Below are positions 1 through 7,999 of a stretch of DNA of 20,956 bases, piece after piece. The stretch lies in contig DASRHK010000164.1 in NCBI GenBank assembly GCA_035650495.1, positions 1-20,956 of the forward strand. Reading direction: 5' to 3'. The first letter of the stretch is position 1, and every line of letters begins with the position of its first letter. The translations under genes and the position numbers were made by a program. The DNA is from DASRHK01 sp035650495. GTDB lineage: Bacteria; Pseudomonadota; Gammaproteobacteria; Nevskiales; Nevskiaceae. The notes under the pieces were generated by a model that saw only the letters and a list, made by a program, of their open reading frames with translations, did no database searches and had not been told where the DNA came from.

Positions 1-135
1 CGGGATGTCGTCGCGCACCGGATACGCCAGCCGCGACGCGCGGCACCACAACTCCTGGCGATCGGCATGCCATTCGAGCGGCGCCTTGGAGACGGGACAG
101 ACGAGGATGTCGAGCAGTCGCTTGTCCATGTTCAT
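1..135 (-). CDS. ycaR: Trm112/YcaR-family small protein (partial, C-terminus off the left edge)
   Basis: The first 45 codons are visible; the gene continues beyond position 1. The N-terminus (MNMDKRLLDILVCP) and the later LAYPVRDDIP stretch match the Trm112/YcaR family, which are small proteins of about 60 residues. A second in-frame ATG at 129 gives the start MDKRLL, which is equally plausible. The ATG at 135 overlaps the lpxK stop codon (ATGA), so translation is probably coupled to lpxK. The family's CPxC zinc pair is reduced here to CPVS, so one metal-ligand cysteine is missing; I recall this as common in proteobacterial members. In many Proteobacteria this gene lies between lpxK and kdsB, so kdsB may follow outside the window. 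The family identity is clear; the molecular role of the standalone protein is not. Confidence 0.85.
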   Translation of the reverse strand, partial: MNMDKRLLDILVCPVSKAPLEWHADRQELWCRASRLAYPVRDDIP

Positions 136-1154
136 GGCGCCGGTTGGCTGGGTCGGTGGGCCGGAAGCTTCTTCTTCAGCAATTCTCGCACAAGGGTCGT
201 CGCGCCCGGACCCAGATGCGCCGACGCCGGCACGTACCACAAGCGCGACTGCGCCTTGCCGCGGCACTTCACGGCGTCCTTCTCCGTGATCAGCACGGAC
301 CAGGGATCCTTGAACTGCAGCTGCTTCGTCTTGAACCGGTAGTGATCCGGGAATGGATGCGGGATCACGTGCATGCCCATGTCCTGGAGATGCCGGAAGA
401 AGCGATCGGGATTGCCGAGCCCGGCGACCGCGTGGACGTTCTGTCCGCTCCAGCGCGACAGCGGCAAGCTCTCACCCGTCGACATCGACACCGCTCGCTC
501 GGTCGCCATGTGCATCATCACGAAGCGCGGATTCGTGGGGCGAAACGGTCCCGAGTTCACCACGACGAGATCGACTTCGTTCATCCGCCCGGGTGGCTCG
601 CGCAACGGTCCCGCCGGCAACGTCGCGCCATTGCCGAGACCACGCTGACCGTCGACGACGCAGATCTCCACGTCGCGCGCGAGCTTGTAATGCTGCAGCC
701 CATCGTCGGCGACGATGATGTCGCACTCCTTGAGATCGACCAGGAATTTCAGGGCCTTCACGCGATTCGGAGCGACGACGACCGGACAGCCGAGTCGCCG
801 GAACAACACGGCTGGCTCATCGCCGCATTCGCGCGCGTCGGTTTTCTCGGTGACGCGCAGCGGATAACGCTTCGCGTGTCCGTGATAGCCGCGCGAGATC
901 ACGCCCGGGCGATAACCCCACTGGCGCAGATGCTCGACCAGCCAGATCACGAACGGCGTCTTGCCGGTGCCGCCGACGCTGATGTTGCCGACGACGATCA
1001 CCGGGATCGGCGCCTTGTGTTTCTGCGCCCACCGAGTCTGCCGCACGCGTCGCGACGCTGCGAGCTTGCGGAACAATGCGGCGAACGGCCGCAGCCACCA
1101 GGGCGGCGGCTTCTTCGAATACCAACGATGTTCCAGCCAGGTTCGGAAAGACAC
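132..1154 (-). CDS. lpxK: Tetraacyldisaccharide 4'-kinase LpxK
   Basis: LpxK phosphorylates the 4' position of the tetraacyldisaccharide 1-phosphate precursor of lipid A, using ATP at the inner face of the cytoplasmic membrane. The 340-residue protein has the usual family length. It begins with the typical MSFRTWLEHRWY and carries a Walker A loop (GNISVGGTGKTP, residues 56-67). Further family motifs are SRGYHG near residue 88, GDEP near 111 and DDGLQH at 150-155. The start is GTG at 1154. It lies 17 bases downstream of msbA and its stop overlaps the ycaR start by four bases, so the three genes look like one operon. Product synthesis (LpxK) and lipid A flipping (MsbA) are thus co-expressed, as in many Gram-negative bacteria. 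Confidence 0.96.
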   Translation of the reverse strand: MSFRTWLEHRWYSKKPPPWWLRPFAALFRKLAASRRVRQTRWAQKHKAPIPVIVVGNISVGGTGKTPFVIWLVEHLRQWGYRPGVISRGYHGHAKRYPLRVTEKTDARECGDEPAVLFRRLGCPVVVAPNRVKALKFLVDLKECDIIVADDGLQHYKLARDVEICVVDGQRGLGNGATLPAGPLREPPGRMNEVDLVVVNSGPFRPTNPRFVMMHMATERAVSMSTGESLPLSRWSGQNVHAVAGLGNPDRFFRHLQDMGMHVIPHPFPDHYRFKTKQLQFKDPWSVLITEKDAVKCRGKAQSRLWYVPASAHLGPGATTLVRELLKKKLPAHRPSQPAP

Positions 1155-1171
1155 GCCGCGATTCTAGTTGT

Positions 1172-2944
1172 TTATGGTTCCTGGAATTGCATCTGGTGCA
1201 ATGACGCGTAGACGCCGCCGAGCGCGAGCAGTTCAGCGTGCTTGCCCGTCTCGACGATCCTGCCCTCGCCCATCACGGCGATGAGGTCGGCGTTCTGGAT
1301 GGTCGACAGCCGATGCGCGATCACGAGCGTCGTGCGACCTTTCACCAGAGCGTCGAGCGCGGCCTGAATGTAGCGCTCCGACTCGGTGTCGAGCGCCGAG
1401 GTCGCCTCGTCGAGGATCAGGATCGGGGCGTTCTTGAGCAGCGCTCGCGCGATCGCGATGCGCTGGCGCTGGCCGCCGGAGAGTGCGACGCCGTTCTGGC
1501 CCACCGGTGTGTCGAGTTGCTGCGGCAGCTTTTCGATGAAGTCCCAGGCGTACGCGGCTTTTGCGGCAGCGATGATCTGCTCGCGCGTCACGCCGTCGGT
1601 GGCGCCGTACGCGATGTTCTCGCCGACGCTCGCGTTGAACAGCACGACGTTCTGGTCGACCAACGCGATCTGGCGCCGCAGGTCGGGCAATCGATAGTCG
1701 CGCACATCGACGTCGTCGAGCAGGATGCGGCCCGACTGGGGGTCGTAGAAGCGCGGCAGCATCGACAGCAGCGTCGATTTGCCGCTTCCCGATCGCCCGA
1801 CGAACGCGACGGTCTGACCCGGCGCGACATCGAGCGTCACGCGATCGACGGCATTCTTCGCATCGTCGGCGTAGCGGAACGTCACCGCGTCGAACCGCAC
1901 CGCGCCGCGCGCGCGATCGAGCGTGCGCGTGCCGCCTGCGCTTTCGCGCGGAACGTCGAAGAATCCGAAGAGATCTGCGCCGGCGGTGAGGCCGCGCTGG
2001 ATGCGCTCGTTCAATCCCGACAGCGAGGAGAGTGGACCGCGCAGCGCCAGCATCGCGCCGAGGAACGACGCGAACGTGCCTGGCGACATCTCGCGCATCC
2101 ACGCCTGATCGGTCGCGAGATACAGGATGATCGCCACCGCGACGCCAGCGATCAGCAGCACGAGCGCGCTCGATCCCGACGACGTCACGACCTGCTTCAA
2201 CATCTGGCGCCGGATGTACTGATTCACCTCGCCGAACCGCCTGCTCTCCGATTGCTCGCCGCCGTAAACCTTGACCACGCGCCGGCCCGTGATCGCTTCG
2301 TCCGCGACATGGGTGACGCCGCCCATCGAATCCTGCAGGCGCTTCGACAGCGTGCGCGAGCGGCGGGAGACGTAGCGCACCGACGTCGCGACGATCGGCC
2401 CGAGCACCAGCGAGATCAGCGTGAGCTTCCAGCTGTTGAAGATCATCACCCAGAGCAGACCGATGATCGTGAAGCCGCTCTTCACCACGGAGGTGAGGAT
2501 GCCGGTCGTGAGCTCGGACACCTGGCCGACGTGATACGTGAGCTTCACCAGCAGGTCGGCGTTGCGCGTGCGATCGTGATACGGGATCGGCAGGTGCAGC
2601 ATCTGGTCGAACACTTCGGCGCGGAGCTGCGCTGACACTTGCTGGCTCACCCACGCCATGCAGTAGTTCGATCCGAAGTTCGAGCTCGCGCGCACGATGA
2701 ACAGCGCGATGACCGCCCACGGCAGGATCGCGATGAAGCCGGCATCGCGGTTGGTGAGATTGAAGCCGCGATCCAGCAGCGGCGCGACCAGGCGCATGGT
2801 GAGCGCCTCGCTCGCGGCGTAGAGGATCATCGCGATGACGCCCGCCGCGAGCACCCGCCAGTGCGGCGCGGCATAGCGCAGCAAGCGTCGATACACCGCG
2901 AAAGGCTTCATGGTCGCTGGCGGCGGAGCCGCGGCGTCGTTCAC
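1172..2944 (-). CDS. msbA: Lipid A export ATP-binding/permease protein MsbA
   Basis: MsbA is a homodimeric ABC exporter that flips lipid A-core across the inner membrane using ATP. The 590-residue protein is a half-transporter: six membrane segments lie within residues 25-330, followed by a nucleotide-binding domain. That domain has Walker A GRSGSGKST (383-391), signature LSGGQ (488-492), Walker B ILILDE (508-513) and the switch histidine in VIAHRLS (about 544). The longest reading starts with GTG at 2944. An ATG at 2911 (MKPFAVYRRLL) is a good alternative that removes a proline/alanine-rich leader; neither has a clear ribosome binding site. It heads the msbA-lpxK-ycaR operon, divergent from the HIT gene. 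Other type-I half exporters are similar, but the adjacency to lpxK decides the call. Confidence 0.94.
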   Translation of the reverse strand: MNDAAAPPPATMKPFAVYRRLLRYAAPHWRVLAAGVIAMILYAASEALTMRLVAPLLDRGFNLTNRDAGFIAILPWAVIALFIVRASSNFGSNYCMAWVSQQVSAQLRAEVFDQMLHLPIPYHDRTRNADLLVKLTYHVGQVSELTTGILTSVVKSGFTIIGLLWVMIFNSWKLTLISLVLGPIVATSVRYVSRRSRTLSKRLQDSMGGVTHVADEAITGRRVVKVYGGEQSESRRFGEVNQYIRRQMLKQVVTSSGSSALVLLIAGVAVAIILYLATDQAWMREMSPGTFASFLGAMLALRGPLSSLSGLNERIQRGLTAGADLFGFFDVPRESAGGTRTLDRARGAVRFDAVTFRYADDAKNAVDRVTLDVAPGQTVAFVGRSGSGKSTLLSMLPRFYDPQSGRILLDDVDVRDYRLPDLRRQIALVDQNVVLFNASVGENIAYGATDGVTREQIIAAAKAAYAWDFIEKLPQQLDTPVGQNGVALSGGQRQRIAIARALLKNAPILILDEATSALDTESERYIQAALDALVKGRTTLVIAHRLSTIQNADLIAVMGEGRIVETGKHAELLALGGVYASLHQMQFQEP

Positions 2945-2974
2945 GAAAGGCAGTTTTCTTTGGCCCGGTGCGCC

Positions 2975-2993
2975 ATGGTATCAATAGCGCCCC
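2975..2993. promoter_or_regulatory. Possible divergent -10 region, msbA / HIT gene
   Basis: The 63-base divergent gap holds one AT-richer patch. Read on the plus strand it is TATCAAT followed by AGCGCCCC, leaving a leader of roughly 17 bases with a good AGGAGA site before the HIT start. Read on the minus strand, TACCAT followed by GGCGCACC could serve msbA. No convincing -35 box is seen for either. The call rests on resemblance to the other -10-like boxes followed by CGCGCC in this window. Confidence 0.3.
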
Positions 2994-3007
2994 TCCAGGA
3001 GAGCGCC

Positions 3008-3349
3008 ATGGCGAAGACGCTGTTCGAGAAGATCATCGATCGCGAGATCCCCGGCACGTTCGTGCACGAGGACGAGCTGTGCGTCGCCATCAAGGACATC
3101 AATCCGGGCGCGCCGATGCATCTGCTGGTGATCCCGCGCAAGCCGATCCCGCGCCTCTCCGATGCGACGCCCGAAGACCAGGCGCTGCTCGGCCACCTGC
3201 TGCTGGTGTGCAGTCAGCTCGCCGAGAAGCACGGCAACGGAGAAGCGTTCCGCGTCATCGTCAACAACGGCGCCGGCGCGGGTCAGTCGGTGTTCCATCT
3301 GCACCTGCACGTGCTCGGCGGGCGTCCGCTGAAGTGGCCGCCGGGATAG
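3008..3349 (+). CDS. HIT-family (HinT-like) purine nucleotide phosphoramidase
   Basis: This 113-residue protein belongs to the histidine triad family, most like the HinT branch. HinT enzymes hydrolyse purine nucleoside phosphoramidates such as AMP-lysine and act as small cytosolic homodimers. The triad HLHLHV lies at residues 97-102 and carries the nucleophilic histidine. The N-terminal FEKIIDREIP and central INPGAPMHLLVIPRKP stretches are typical of the family. The ATG at 3008 is chosen because it is preceded by AGGAGA at proper spacing and gives the usual family length; a longer upstream reading in frame would run into antisense msbA and is rejected. The gene stands alone, divergent from msbA and convergent with the PKD gene. 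Confidence 0.93.
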   Translation: MAKTLFEKIIDREIPGTFVHEDELCVAIKDINPGAPMHLLVIPRKPIPRLSDATPEDQALLGHLLLVCSQLAEKHGNGEAFRVIVNNGAGAGQSVFHLHLHVLGGRPLKWPPG

Positions 3350-3354
3350 AAAAA

Positions 3355-3378
3355 CAAAGGGGCCTTGCGGCCCCTTTG
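3355..3378 (-). terminator. Intrinsic terminator of the PKD lipoprotein gene
   Basis: A perfect 10-base-pair stem (CAAAGGGGCC / GGCCCCTTTG) with loop TTGC lies 17 bases past the stop of the minus-strand PKD gene. On the minus strand it is followed by five T residues (the A run at 3350-3354), so it is a classical Rho-independent terminator in that direction. The HIT gene ends at 3349, so the hairpin may also protect or slow transcripts coming from that side, though no T tract follows on the plus strand. Confidence 0.88.
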
Positions 3379-3395
3379 CTGAAACGAGCGAGCGA

Positions 3396-6146
3396 TCAGG
3401 GACCGCAGGTCGCGTTGCCTGTTCCCGCGGTGCAGCTGCCGGTGACCGGCGCAAGCGATCCCGAGCCGATCGCGCTGCGCGCCTGCGAATGCGGCGAGCC
3501 GAAGGTGCCGCTGCCGCCATTGAGGCCGATGCCGACCTCGTCGCCGCTGGTGACCGTCGTCGCATCGCAGAGCACGTTGAACGTCAACGTTTGCCTATCC
3601 GCTGACAAGGTTGCAAACGTCTTCGTCTTGTCAGCCTTGACCGCGCAGGTGCCGATCGTCGTGCCGAGGTAGTGCGTCACGAACTTGTCATCGCAAGTGA
3701 TGATCGCCGTGCCTTGCGGACCGCCCGTGCACTCGCCGTTCCCGGCGATGATGTCGCTAAACACCTCGAGCTGCGGATTCGGATCCGCGCTGCTCTGATC
3801 GACGAACCAGTTGCCGACCGGCTGCTTATTGGTCGTCAGCACGAAGGAGAACGCGTCGGCGTTCTTGAAGAAGCCGGTGTTGTTTGCGTCGTTCGTCACG
3901 GCTGAGTTCGGCCCGGTGCTGTAAGTGAACGCCAGCGGATCGACGGCCGTCACCACGACGTTGTCCTGCGCCACCGCGCCGTTGTTGTCGGTCACCGTCA
4001 GGCGGAACGTGAACTTCTGACCGGTGTTGACGCTCGGCATGTCGAAGTTCGGCGTCGCCGTGTTCGCGCCCGTCAGAGTGACGCCGGGACCGGCGATCTG
4101 CGACCAGTTGTACGACGTGATCGTGCCGTCGCTGTCGTGGCTGGCGCTGCCGTCCAGCACAACGTTCTGCTGCTGCGACAGCGCGCCGATGTCCGCCCCG
4201 GCGTTCGCGACCGGCGGCTGATTGGCATTCACCGTGATGTTCACCGCATCTGCCGGTGACTGCAGGCCGAGGTTGTCGGTGACGATGAGCTGGAACGTCA
4301 GCACGGCGGACCCGGTGGTGACCTCCGGCGCCGTGAACGTCGGCTTCGACGCGCTCGCGCTCGACAGCGTCACGGCCGGGCCGTTGGTCTGCGTCCATGC
4401 GTAGCTCGCGATGGTTCCGTCCGAATCCGTGCTCGCGGTGCCGTCGAGCGTGACCGTCGCGAGATGGGTCACCGATTGATCCGGGCCCGCGTTCGCCACC
4501 GGCGCCACGTCCTTGACGGTCGTGACCGTCACCGTGTCGGTGCCGGTCGCGCCGTTGTTGTCGGTCACCTGCAGCTGCAGCACGACCGCCGCCGACCCGC
4601 TCACGACGACCGGCGCGTTGAAGTTGGCCGTCGCCTGCGTCGAGTTGTTGATGCTCACCGGCACGCCGCTCACCTGCGTCCAGAGATACGACGCGATCGT
4701 GCCATCAGGATCGGAGCCGCTGCCCGCGAGCGTGACGACGGTTGGAGTCTGCTGCGTCGACGCCGGGACCACCTTGTCCGGTCCCGCGTTGGCGGTGGGC
4801 GACTGGTTGGCGACGACGCTGATGACGACGGTGTCCTGCGCGCTGACACCGCTGTTGTCCGTGATCGTGAGGCGGAACGTGAGCGTTGCCGCCGAGTTTG
4901 GCGCATGGAACGTGGGTGTCGCGGTGTTGGCGCCGGTCAGCGTCACGGTCGGCGTGCCACTGATCTGCTGCCACGCGTACGATGCGATGGTGCCGTCGGC
5001 GTCATTGCTCGCCGAGCCGTTGAGCGTGACGGTCGTCGCGTTGATCTTCACCGACTGGTCTGGTCCCGCGTTGGCGACCGGTGTCGCGTTGACGGGTGCC
5101 GCCGCGCCCGGCCTGAACGTGAGGTCGCCCGACAGGAACGTCGGCCGATTCGCAGCCGACACGCACGAGCCCGGGACGTCGGCCTGATCCTCGATCGTGA
5201 AGCCGACCGGGATGCCCAGGAAGAATCGATCCGGATTGCCCGACTCGAAGCGCAGCACGTTGAAGCAGGTCTGCTCCTTGAGCGTCTGGCTCGCCGAGTC
5301 GGGGATGAAGTCGACGGCGGTCGCCCAGGTGCCCGCTTGCGGCAGGAAGATCGGCGCGTCGCCGATCTGGATCGAGCCCGAGCCGACGTTGCCGGATGCG
5401 GAAGGGTTGCCCTGGCACGTCGTGTTGCTCCAGCTCTGGAGGAATTCGGTGAAGCTCGAGCTCGCGGACGTGAACGTGTAGCCGATCTTTCCGGAGCCCG
5501 ACGCCGACGCGGAACGGAAGATCTGGCAGTCGGAGATCCACGTGCCATCGAGATCGCCCAGGAGGTCCAGCTTCGATGGCTGGTCTTCGGCGGTCTGCGT
5601 GATGGTCGACACCAGATGCACGCACACGGTGGCGACGTTGTCGGTGGAGAACGGCGGCGTCTGTTGATCGCGACCGGTGATCTCGAGGCAGAACTGCCCG
5701 ACGTCGAAGTCGCGCGCCAGCGTGAGCGTCAGCACGAAGCTCTGGCCGTTGCCCGAGATCGGCACTGCCTTCGCGGCCTTGCCGCCAGGGGGATTGTCGA
5801 CTTCGAAGAAGCTGGTGGTCTGGCCGGTGACCTTGGCGAAGATCGACTCGATCGCCGAGCTGCCCTGGAAGCTCACCGGGATGCTGACGGTGCTGTTGGC
5901 GCTCGTCGTGGTCGTCACGGTGCTGGTGCCGGCGTCGACGTGCGGCGCCGCCGAAGTCGTCGATTGCGTCGGAGGCGACCCGGTGATCTGCGTGGCGGTG
6001 GCGCCGCCGACCTTGAGCACCATGTTGTCCATCACCTGCTCGGGATTGGCCGGGTCGACGGGCCCTTCATCATTGCCGCCGCAGCTCGCCAGAACGATGG
6101 TCCCGACCGCGAGCAGCGCCCGCGCAGAAAGATGTCCCCGGATCAT
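3396..6146 (-). CDS. PKD-repeat outer-surface lipoprotein of unknown function
   Basis: This 916-residue protein begins with a lipoprotein signal peptide: a hydrophobic stretch ending in LASC, with the lipidated cysteine at residue 22 followed by GGN, which favours outer-membrane sorting. Residues 23-355 form a Ser/Thr-rich region of unrecognised fold with six further cysteines. Residues 356-735 hold four tandem PKD (Ig-like) domains, each with an N-terminal ANAG[PA]D-type strand and a central DGTI[AT]SYxWxQ motif. Residues 736-916 form another unrecognised region with six cysteines. PKD domains usually serve as spacers or carbohydrate/protein-binding modules on the cell surface. No catalytic domain is visible. 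The start ATG at 6146 has a GAGGGAG site upstream. It is the last gene of the run after corA (31-base gap) and ends at a strong terminator. The family and location are well supported; the function is unknown. Confidence 0.85.
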   Translation of the reverse strand: MIRGHLSARALLAVGTIVLASCGGNDEGPVDPANPEQVMDNMVLKVGGATATQITGSPPTQSTTSAAPHVDAGTSTVTTTTSANSTVSIPVSFQGSSAIESIFAKVTGQTTSFFEVDNPPGGKAAKAVPISGNGQSFVLTLTLARDFDVGQFCLEITGRDQQTPPFSTDNVATVCVHLVSTITQTAEDQPSKLDLLGDLDGTWISDCQIFRSASASGSGKIGYTFTSASSSFTEFLQSWSNTTCQGNPSASGNVGSGSIQIGDAPIFLPQAGTWATAVDFIPDSASQTLKEQTCFNVLRFESGNPDRFFLGIPVGFTIEDQADVPGSCVSAANRPTFLSGDLTFRPGAAAPVNATPVANAGPDQSVKINATTVTLNGSASNDADGTIASYAWQQISGTPTVTLTGANTATPTFHAPNSAATLTFRLTITDNSGVSAQDTVVISVVANQSPTANAGPDKVVPASTQQTPTVVTLAGSGSDPDGTIASYLWTQVSGVPVSINNSTQATANFNAPVVVSGSAAVVLQLQVTDNNGATGTDTVTVTTVKDVAPVANAGPDQSVTHLATVTLDGTASTDSDGTIASYAWTQTNGPAVTLSSASASKPTFTAPEVTTGSAVLTFQLIVTDNLGLQSPADAVNITVNANQPPVANAGADIGALSQQQNVVLDGSASHDSDGTITSYNWSQIAGPGVTLTGANTATPNFDMPSVNTGQKFTFRLTVTDNNGAVAQDNVVVTAVDPLAFTYSTGPNSAVTNDANNTGFFKNADAFSFVLTTNKQPVGNWFVDQSSADPNPQLEVFSDIIAGNGECTGGPQGTAIITCDDKFVTHYLGTTIGTCAVKADKTKTFATLSADRQTLTFNVLCDATTVTSGDEVGIGLNGGSGTFGSPHSQARSAIGSGSLAPVTGSCTAGTGNATCGP
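3942..5081 (-). repeat. Four tandem PKD-domain coding repeats
   Basis: Four units of roughly 285-300 bases encode successive PKD domains beginning near positions 5081, 4803, 4505 and 4213 on the minus strand. The protein motifs DGTIASYAW, DGTIASYLW, DGTIASYAW and DGTITSYNW recur at corresponding places. The repeats are diverged at the DNA level, so they look like old duplications rather than recent slippage. Confidence 0.85.
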
Positions 6147-6177
6147 GATCGTCTCCCTCGATTTTCGGCCTCGAACT

Positions 6178-7143
6178 CTACAGCCACTTCGCCTTGCGGA
6201 AAAGCCGGAACAGATAGAGGTCGATGGCCGCCATGACGCCCAGCGTCACGGGATAGCCGTAGATCCAATCGAGCTCCGGCATGTGCCGGAAGTTCATGCC
6301 GTAGATGCCCGCGATCAGTGTGGGCACTGCCACCAGCGCGGCATACGAGGCCAGGCGCTTCACCACCTCGGCTTCCTGGATGTTGATCAGCGACAGGTTC
6401 ACCGAGAGCGCGGTGGTCACGGTGTCGCGCAGTCCTTCGATCGTCCCGTTGAGCCGCGCGAGATGATCGGAAACGTCGCGGAAATAGTCCTGCAGATGCG
6501 TGCACAGCGGCGGCGTGCGCCCGCCGAACAGCTTGCCCACGCCTTCCATCAGCGGCGCGACCGCGTGCTTGACGACGCCGAGCCGCTGCTTCAATGCGTA
6601 GAGCGCCTCGATGTTCGCGCGTCCCGCCTGATTGCCGAAGATCTGCTCTTCGATCTGTTCGAGGTCGGCTTCGAGCGCGTCGATCACGGGGAAATAGCGA
6701 TCGACGACGGCGTCCATCAGCGCGTAGAGCACGTAGCCCGACCCGAAGCGCAGCAGATCGGGCTCCCGCTCGCTGCGGGCGCGCACTTCGGACAGCCCGT
6801 GCTCCGCGCCGCGGCGCACCGACACGACGTAGTGCGGACCGCTGAAGATGTTCACTTCGCCGACGTGCACTTCGTGGCCGCTCGGCTCGAGCATGTGCAG
6901 CACCGCGAAGATCGAATCGCCGTACTCCTCGATCTTGGGCCGCTGATGACCGCGCATCGCGTCCTCGACGGCGAGATCGTGCAGGCCGAATTCCTTCTGC
7001 AGATCGAGCAGCTCCTGCGCCTCGGGATCCTTCAGCGCGACCCAGACGAAGCAGTCGGGCCTCGCCGTGTACGCGCGAATCTCGCTGACGGCGATGTCGG
7101 CGAGCTTGCGGCCGTTCTGATAGGCGGCGCAGGTGATCAGCAT
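6178..7143 (-). CDS. corA: CorA-family magnesium/cobalt transporter
   Basis: CorA proteins are homopentameric inner-membrane channels for Mg2+ and Co2+. This 321-residue protein has the expected architecture: a long cytoplasmic alpha/beta and helical domain up to about residue 262, then two C-terminal membrane segments (about 265-281 and 296-314). The hallmark YGMNF pore-loop motif lies at 281-285, ending the first membrane helix, preceded by the conserved LASYAALVAVPTLIAGI stretch. The C-terminus ends in a basic tail (FRKAKWL), as is usual. The ATG at 7143 starts 10 bases after the M23 peptidase stop, so the two are probably co-transcribed. It could equally transport Zn2+ or Ni2+, which this family sometimes does; substrate is inferred from family. 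Confidence 0.93.
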   Translation of the reverse strand: MLITCAAYQNGRKLADIAVSEIRAYTARPDCFVWVALKDPEAQELLDLQKEFGLHDLAVEDAMRGHQRPKIEEYGDSIFAVLHMLEPSGHEVHVGEVNIFSGPHYVVSVRRGAEHGLSEVRARSEREPDLLRFGSGYVLYALMDAVVDRYFPVIDALEADLEQIEEQIFGNQAGRANIEALYALKQRLGVVKHAVAPLMEGVGKLFGGRTPPLCTHLQDYFRDVSDHLARLNGTIEGLRDTVTTALSVNLSLINIQEAEVVKRLASYAALVAVPTLIAGIYGMNFRHMPELDWIYGYPVTLGVMAAIDLYLFRLFRKAKWL

Positions 7144-7153
7144 GAAGTTGAGA

Positions 7154-7999
7154 CTATCGCGGGTCGCTCGCGGTTGCGGGCTTGAGCGAGGCTTCGGGCA
7201 TCGGCGGCACCAGCGTCGCTGCGTCGACCTTCGCGTTGAACCAGTTCACGCCCCAGTGCAGATGCGGACCGGTCGCGCGACCGGTCATGCCCGACAGCGC
7301 GATGAGCTCGCCCTGCTTCACGTGCTGCCCTTTCTTCACGAGCAGCTTCGACAGATGGACCATGATCGACGACACGCCGTGGCCGTGATCGACGATGAGC
7401 GTGCCGCCGGTGAAATAGAAATCCCTGCCAGCCAGGCGAACGACGCCGTCGGCCGGCGCGACGACCTTGGTGCCGGTCGGCACGGCGATGTCGACGCCCG
7501 CGTGCGGTGCTTTCGCCTCGCCGTTCAGGATGCGCTGGCTGCCGAACACGCCGGAGATGCGCCCCTGCGCAGGCCAGATCCAGCTCTGCTCGAAGCCGTC
7601 GAGGTCGCTGTCGAGCTCGTGCGCGGCGTGGATCTCCGCCTGCTCTCTCTTGATCCGCGGCATTTCCTTCGACGGCGGATTCACCTTCGCCGGCGGCAGG
7701 CCTTCGATGCGCTGGATCTGCCATTCCTGCGTCGCGACGTCGTAGTGGTGCTTCTCTTCCTTGCCGTCGCCGCCGCGGATCACGATCTCGGCATCGGGCT
7801 TCTGGTCGCGATCGAGACCGACCACGAAGTCGCCCTTGCCCGACACGCTGAGCTTGCGACCGTTGAACGTCACTTCCGATCCCGGCTCGACGTGCCCGAA
7901 CACGAGACGGCCTTGCTTCCAGTCGCCGCGGATCTCGAGCGCGCCGGCGATCGCGGCGTGTGCCGTGAACGCGAGCACTGCGGCGACGATAATCCTCAC
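7154..7999 (-). CDS. Secreted M23 (LytM/NlpD-type) peptidoglycan endopeptidase
   Basis: M23 peptidases are periplasmic zinc metallo-endopeptidases that cut peptidoglycan cross-bridges. The 281-residue protein has an N-terminal signal peptide ending in AIA near residue 18, a beta-rich N-terminal region (20-110), a helical linker, and the LytM domain from about 140 to 255. Zinc ligands are visible: His166 and Asp170 in HAGVD and His248 in HLHWG; DHGHG (204-208) and His215 complete the active-site signature. Because the ligands are intact, it is predicted to be active rather than a regulatory LytM protein. The GTG start at 7999 overlaps the thrS stop (GTGA), implying translational coupling to thrS, and corA follows 10 bases downstream. 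The exact cross-bridge specificity cannot be read from sequence. Confidence 0.93.
   Translation of the reverse strand: MRIIVAAVLAFTAHAAIAGALEIRGDWKQGRLVFGHVEPGSEVTFNGRKLSVSGKGDFVVGLDRDQKPDAEIVIRGGDGKEEKHHYDVATQEWQIQRIEGLPPAKVNPPSKEMPRIKREQAEIHAAHELDSDLDGFEQSWIWPAQGRISGVFGSQRILNGEAKAPHAGVDIAVPTGTKVVAPADGVVRLAGRDFYFTGGTLIVDHGHGVSSIMVHLSKLLVKKGQHVKQGELIALSGMTGRATGPHLHWGVNWFNAKVDAATLVPPMPEASLKPATASDPR

Noticed and set aside
144..1211. Long plus-strand reading frame of 355 codons opposite lpxK
   Set aside because: It has no recognisable protein and is the antisense shadow of a well-supported lpxK in GC-rich DNA.
1238..2635. Long plus-strand reading frame of 465 codons opposite msbA
   Set aside because: Its composition is Arg/His/Asp-rich without motifs, typical of the antisense frame of a GC-rich gene; MsbA motifs on the other strand are unambiguous.
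2639..3007. Upstream in-frame extension of the HIT gene
   Set aside because: It lies antisense to msbA, and the ATG at 3008 has a good ribosome binding site and gives the normal HIT length.
3942..5081. PKD repeat array as a candidate tandem-repeat (satellite or CRISPR-like) element
   Set aside because: The periodicity is explained by four in-frame protein domains that have diverged at the DNA level.
4464..6236. Plus-strand reading frame of 590 codons opposite the PKD gene
   Set aside because: It has no domains and low-complexity Arg-rich composition; the minus strand has a signal peptide and PKD repeats.
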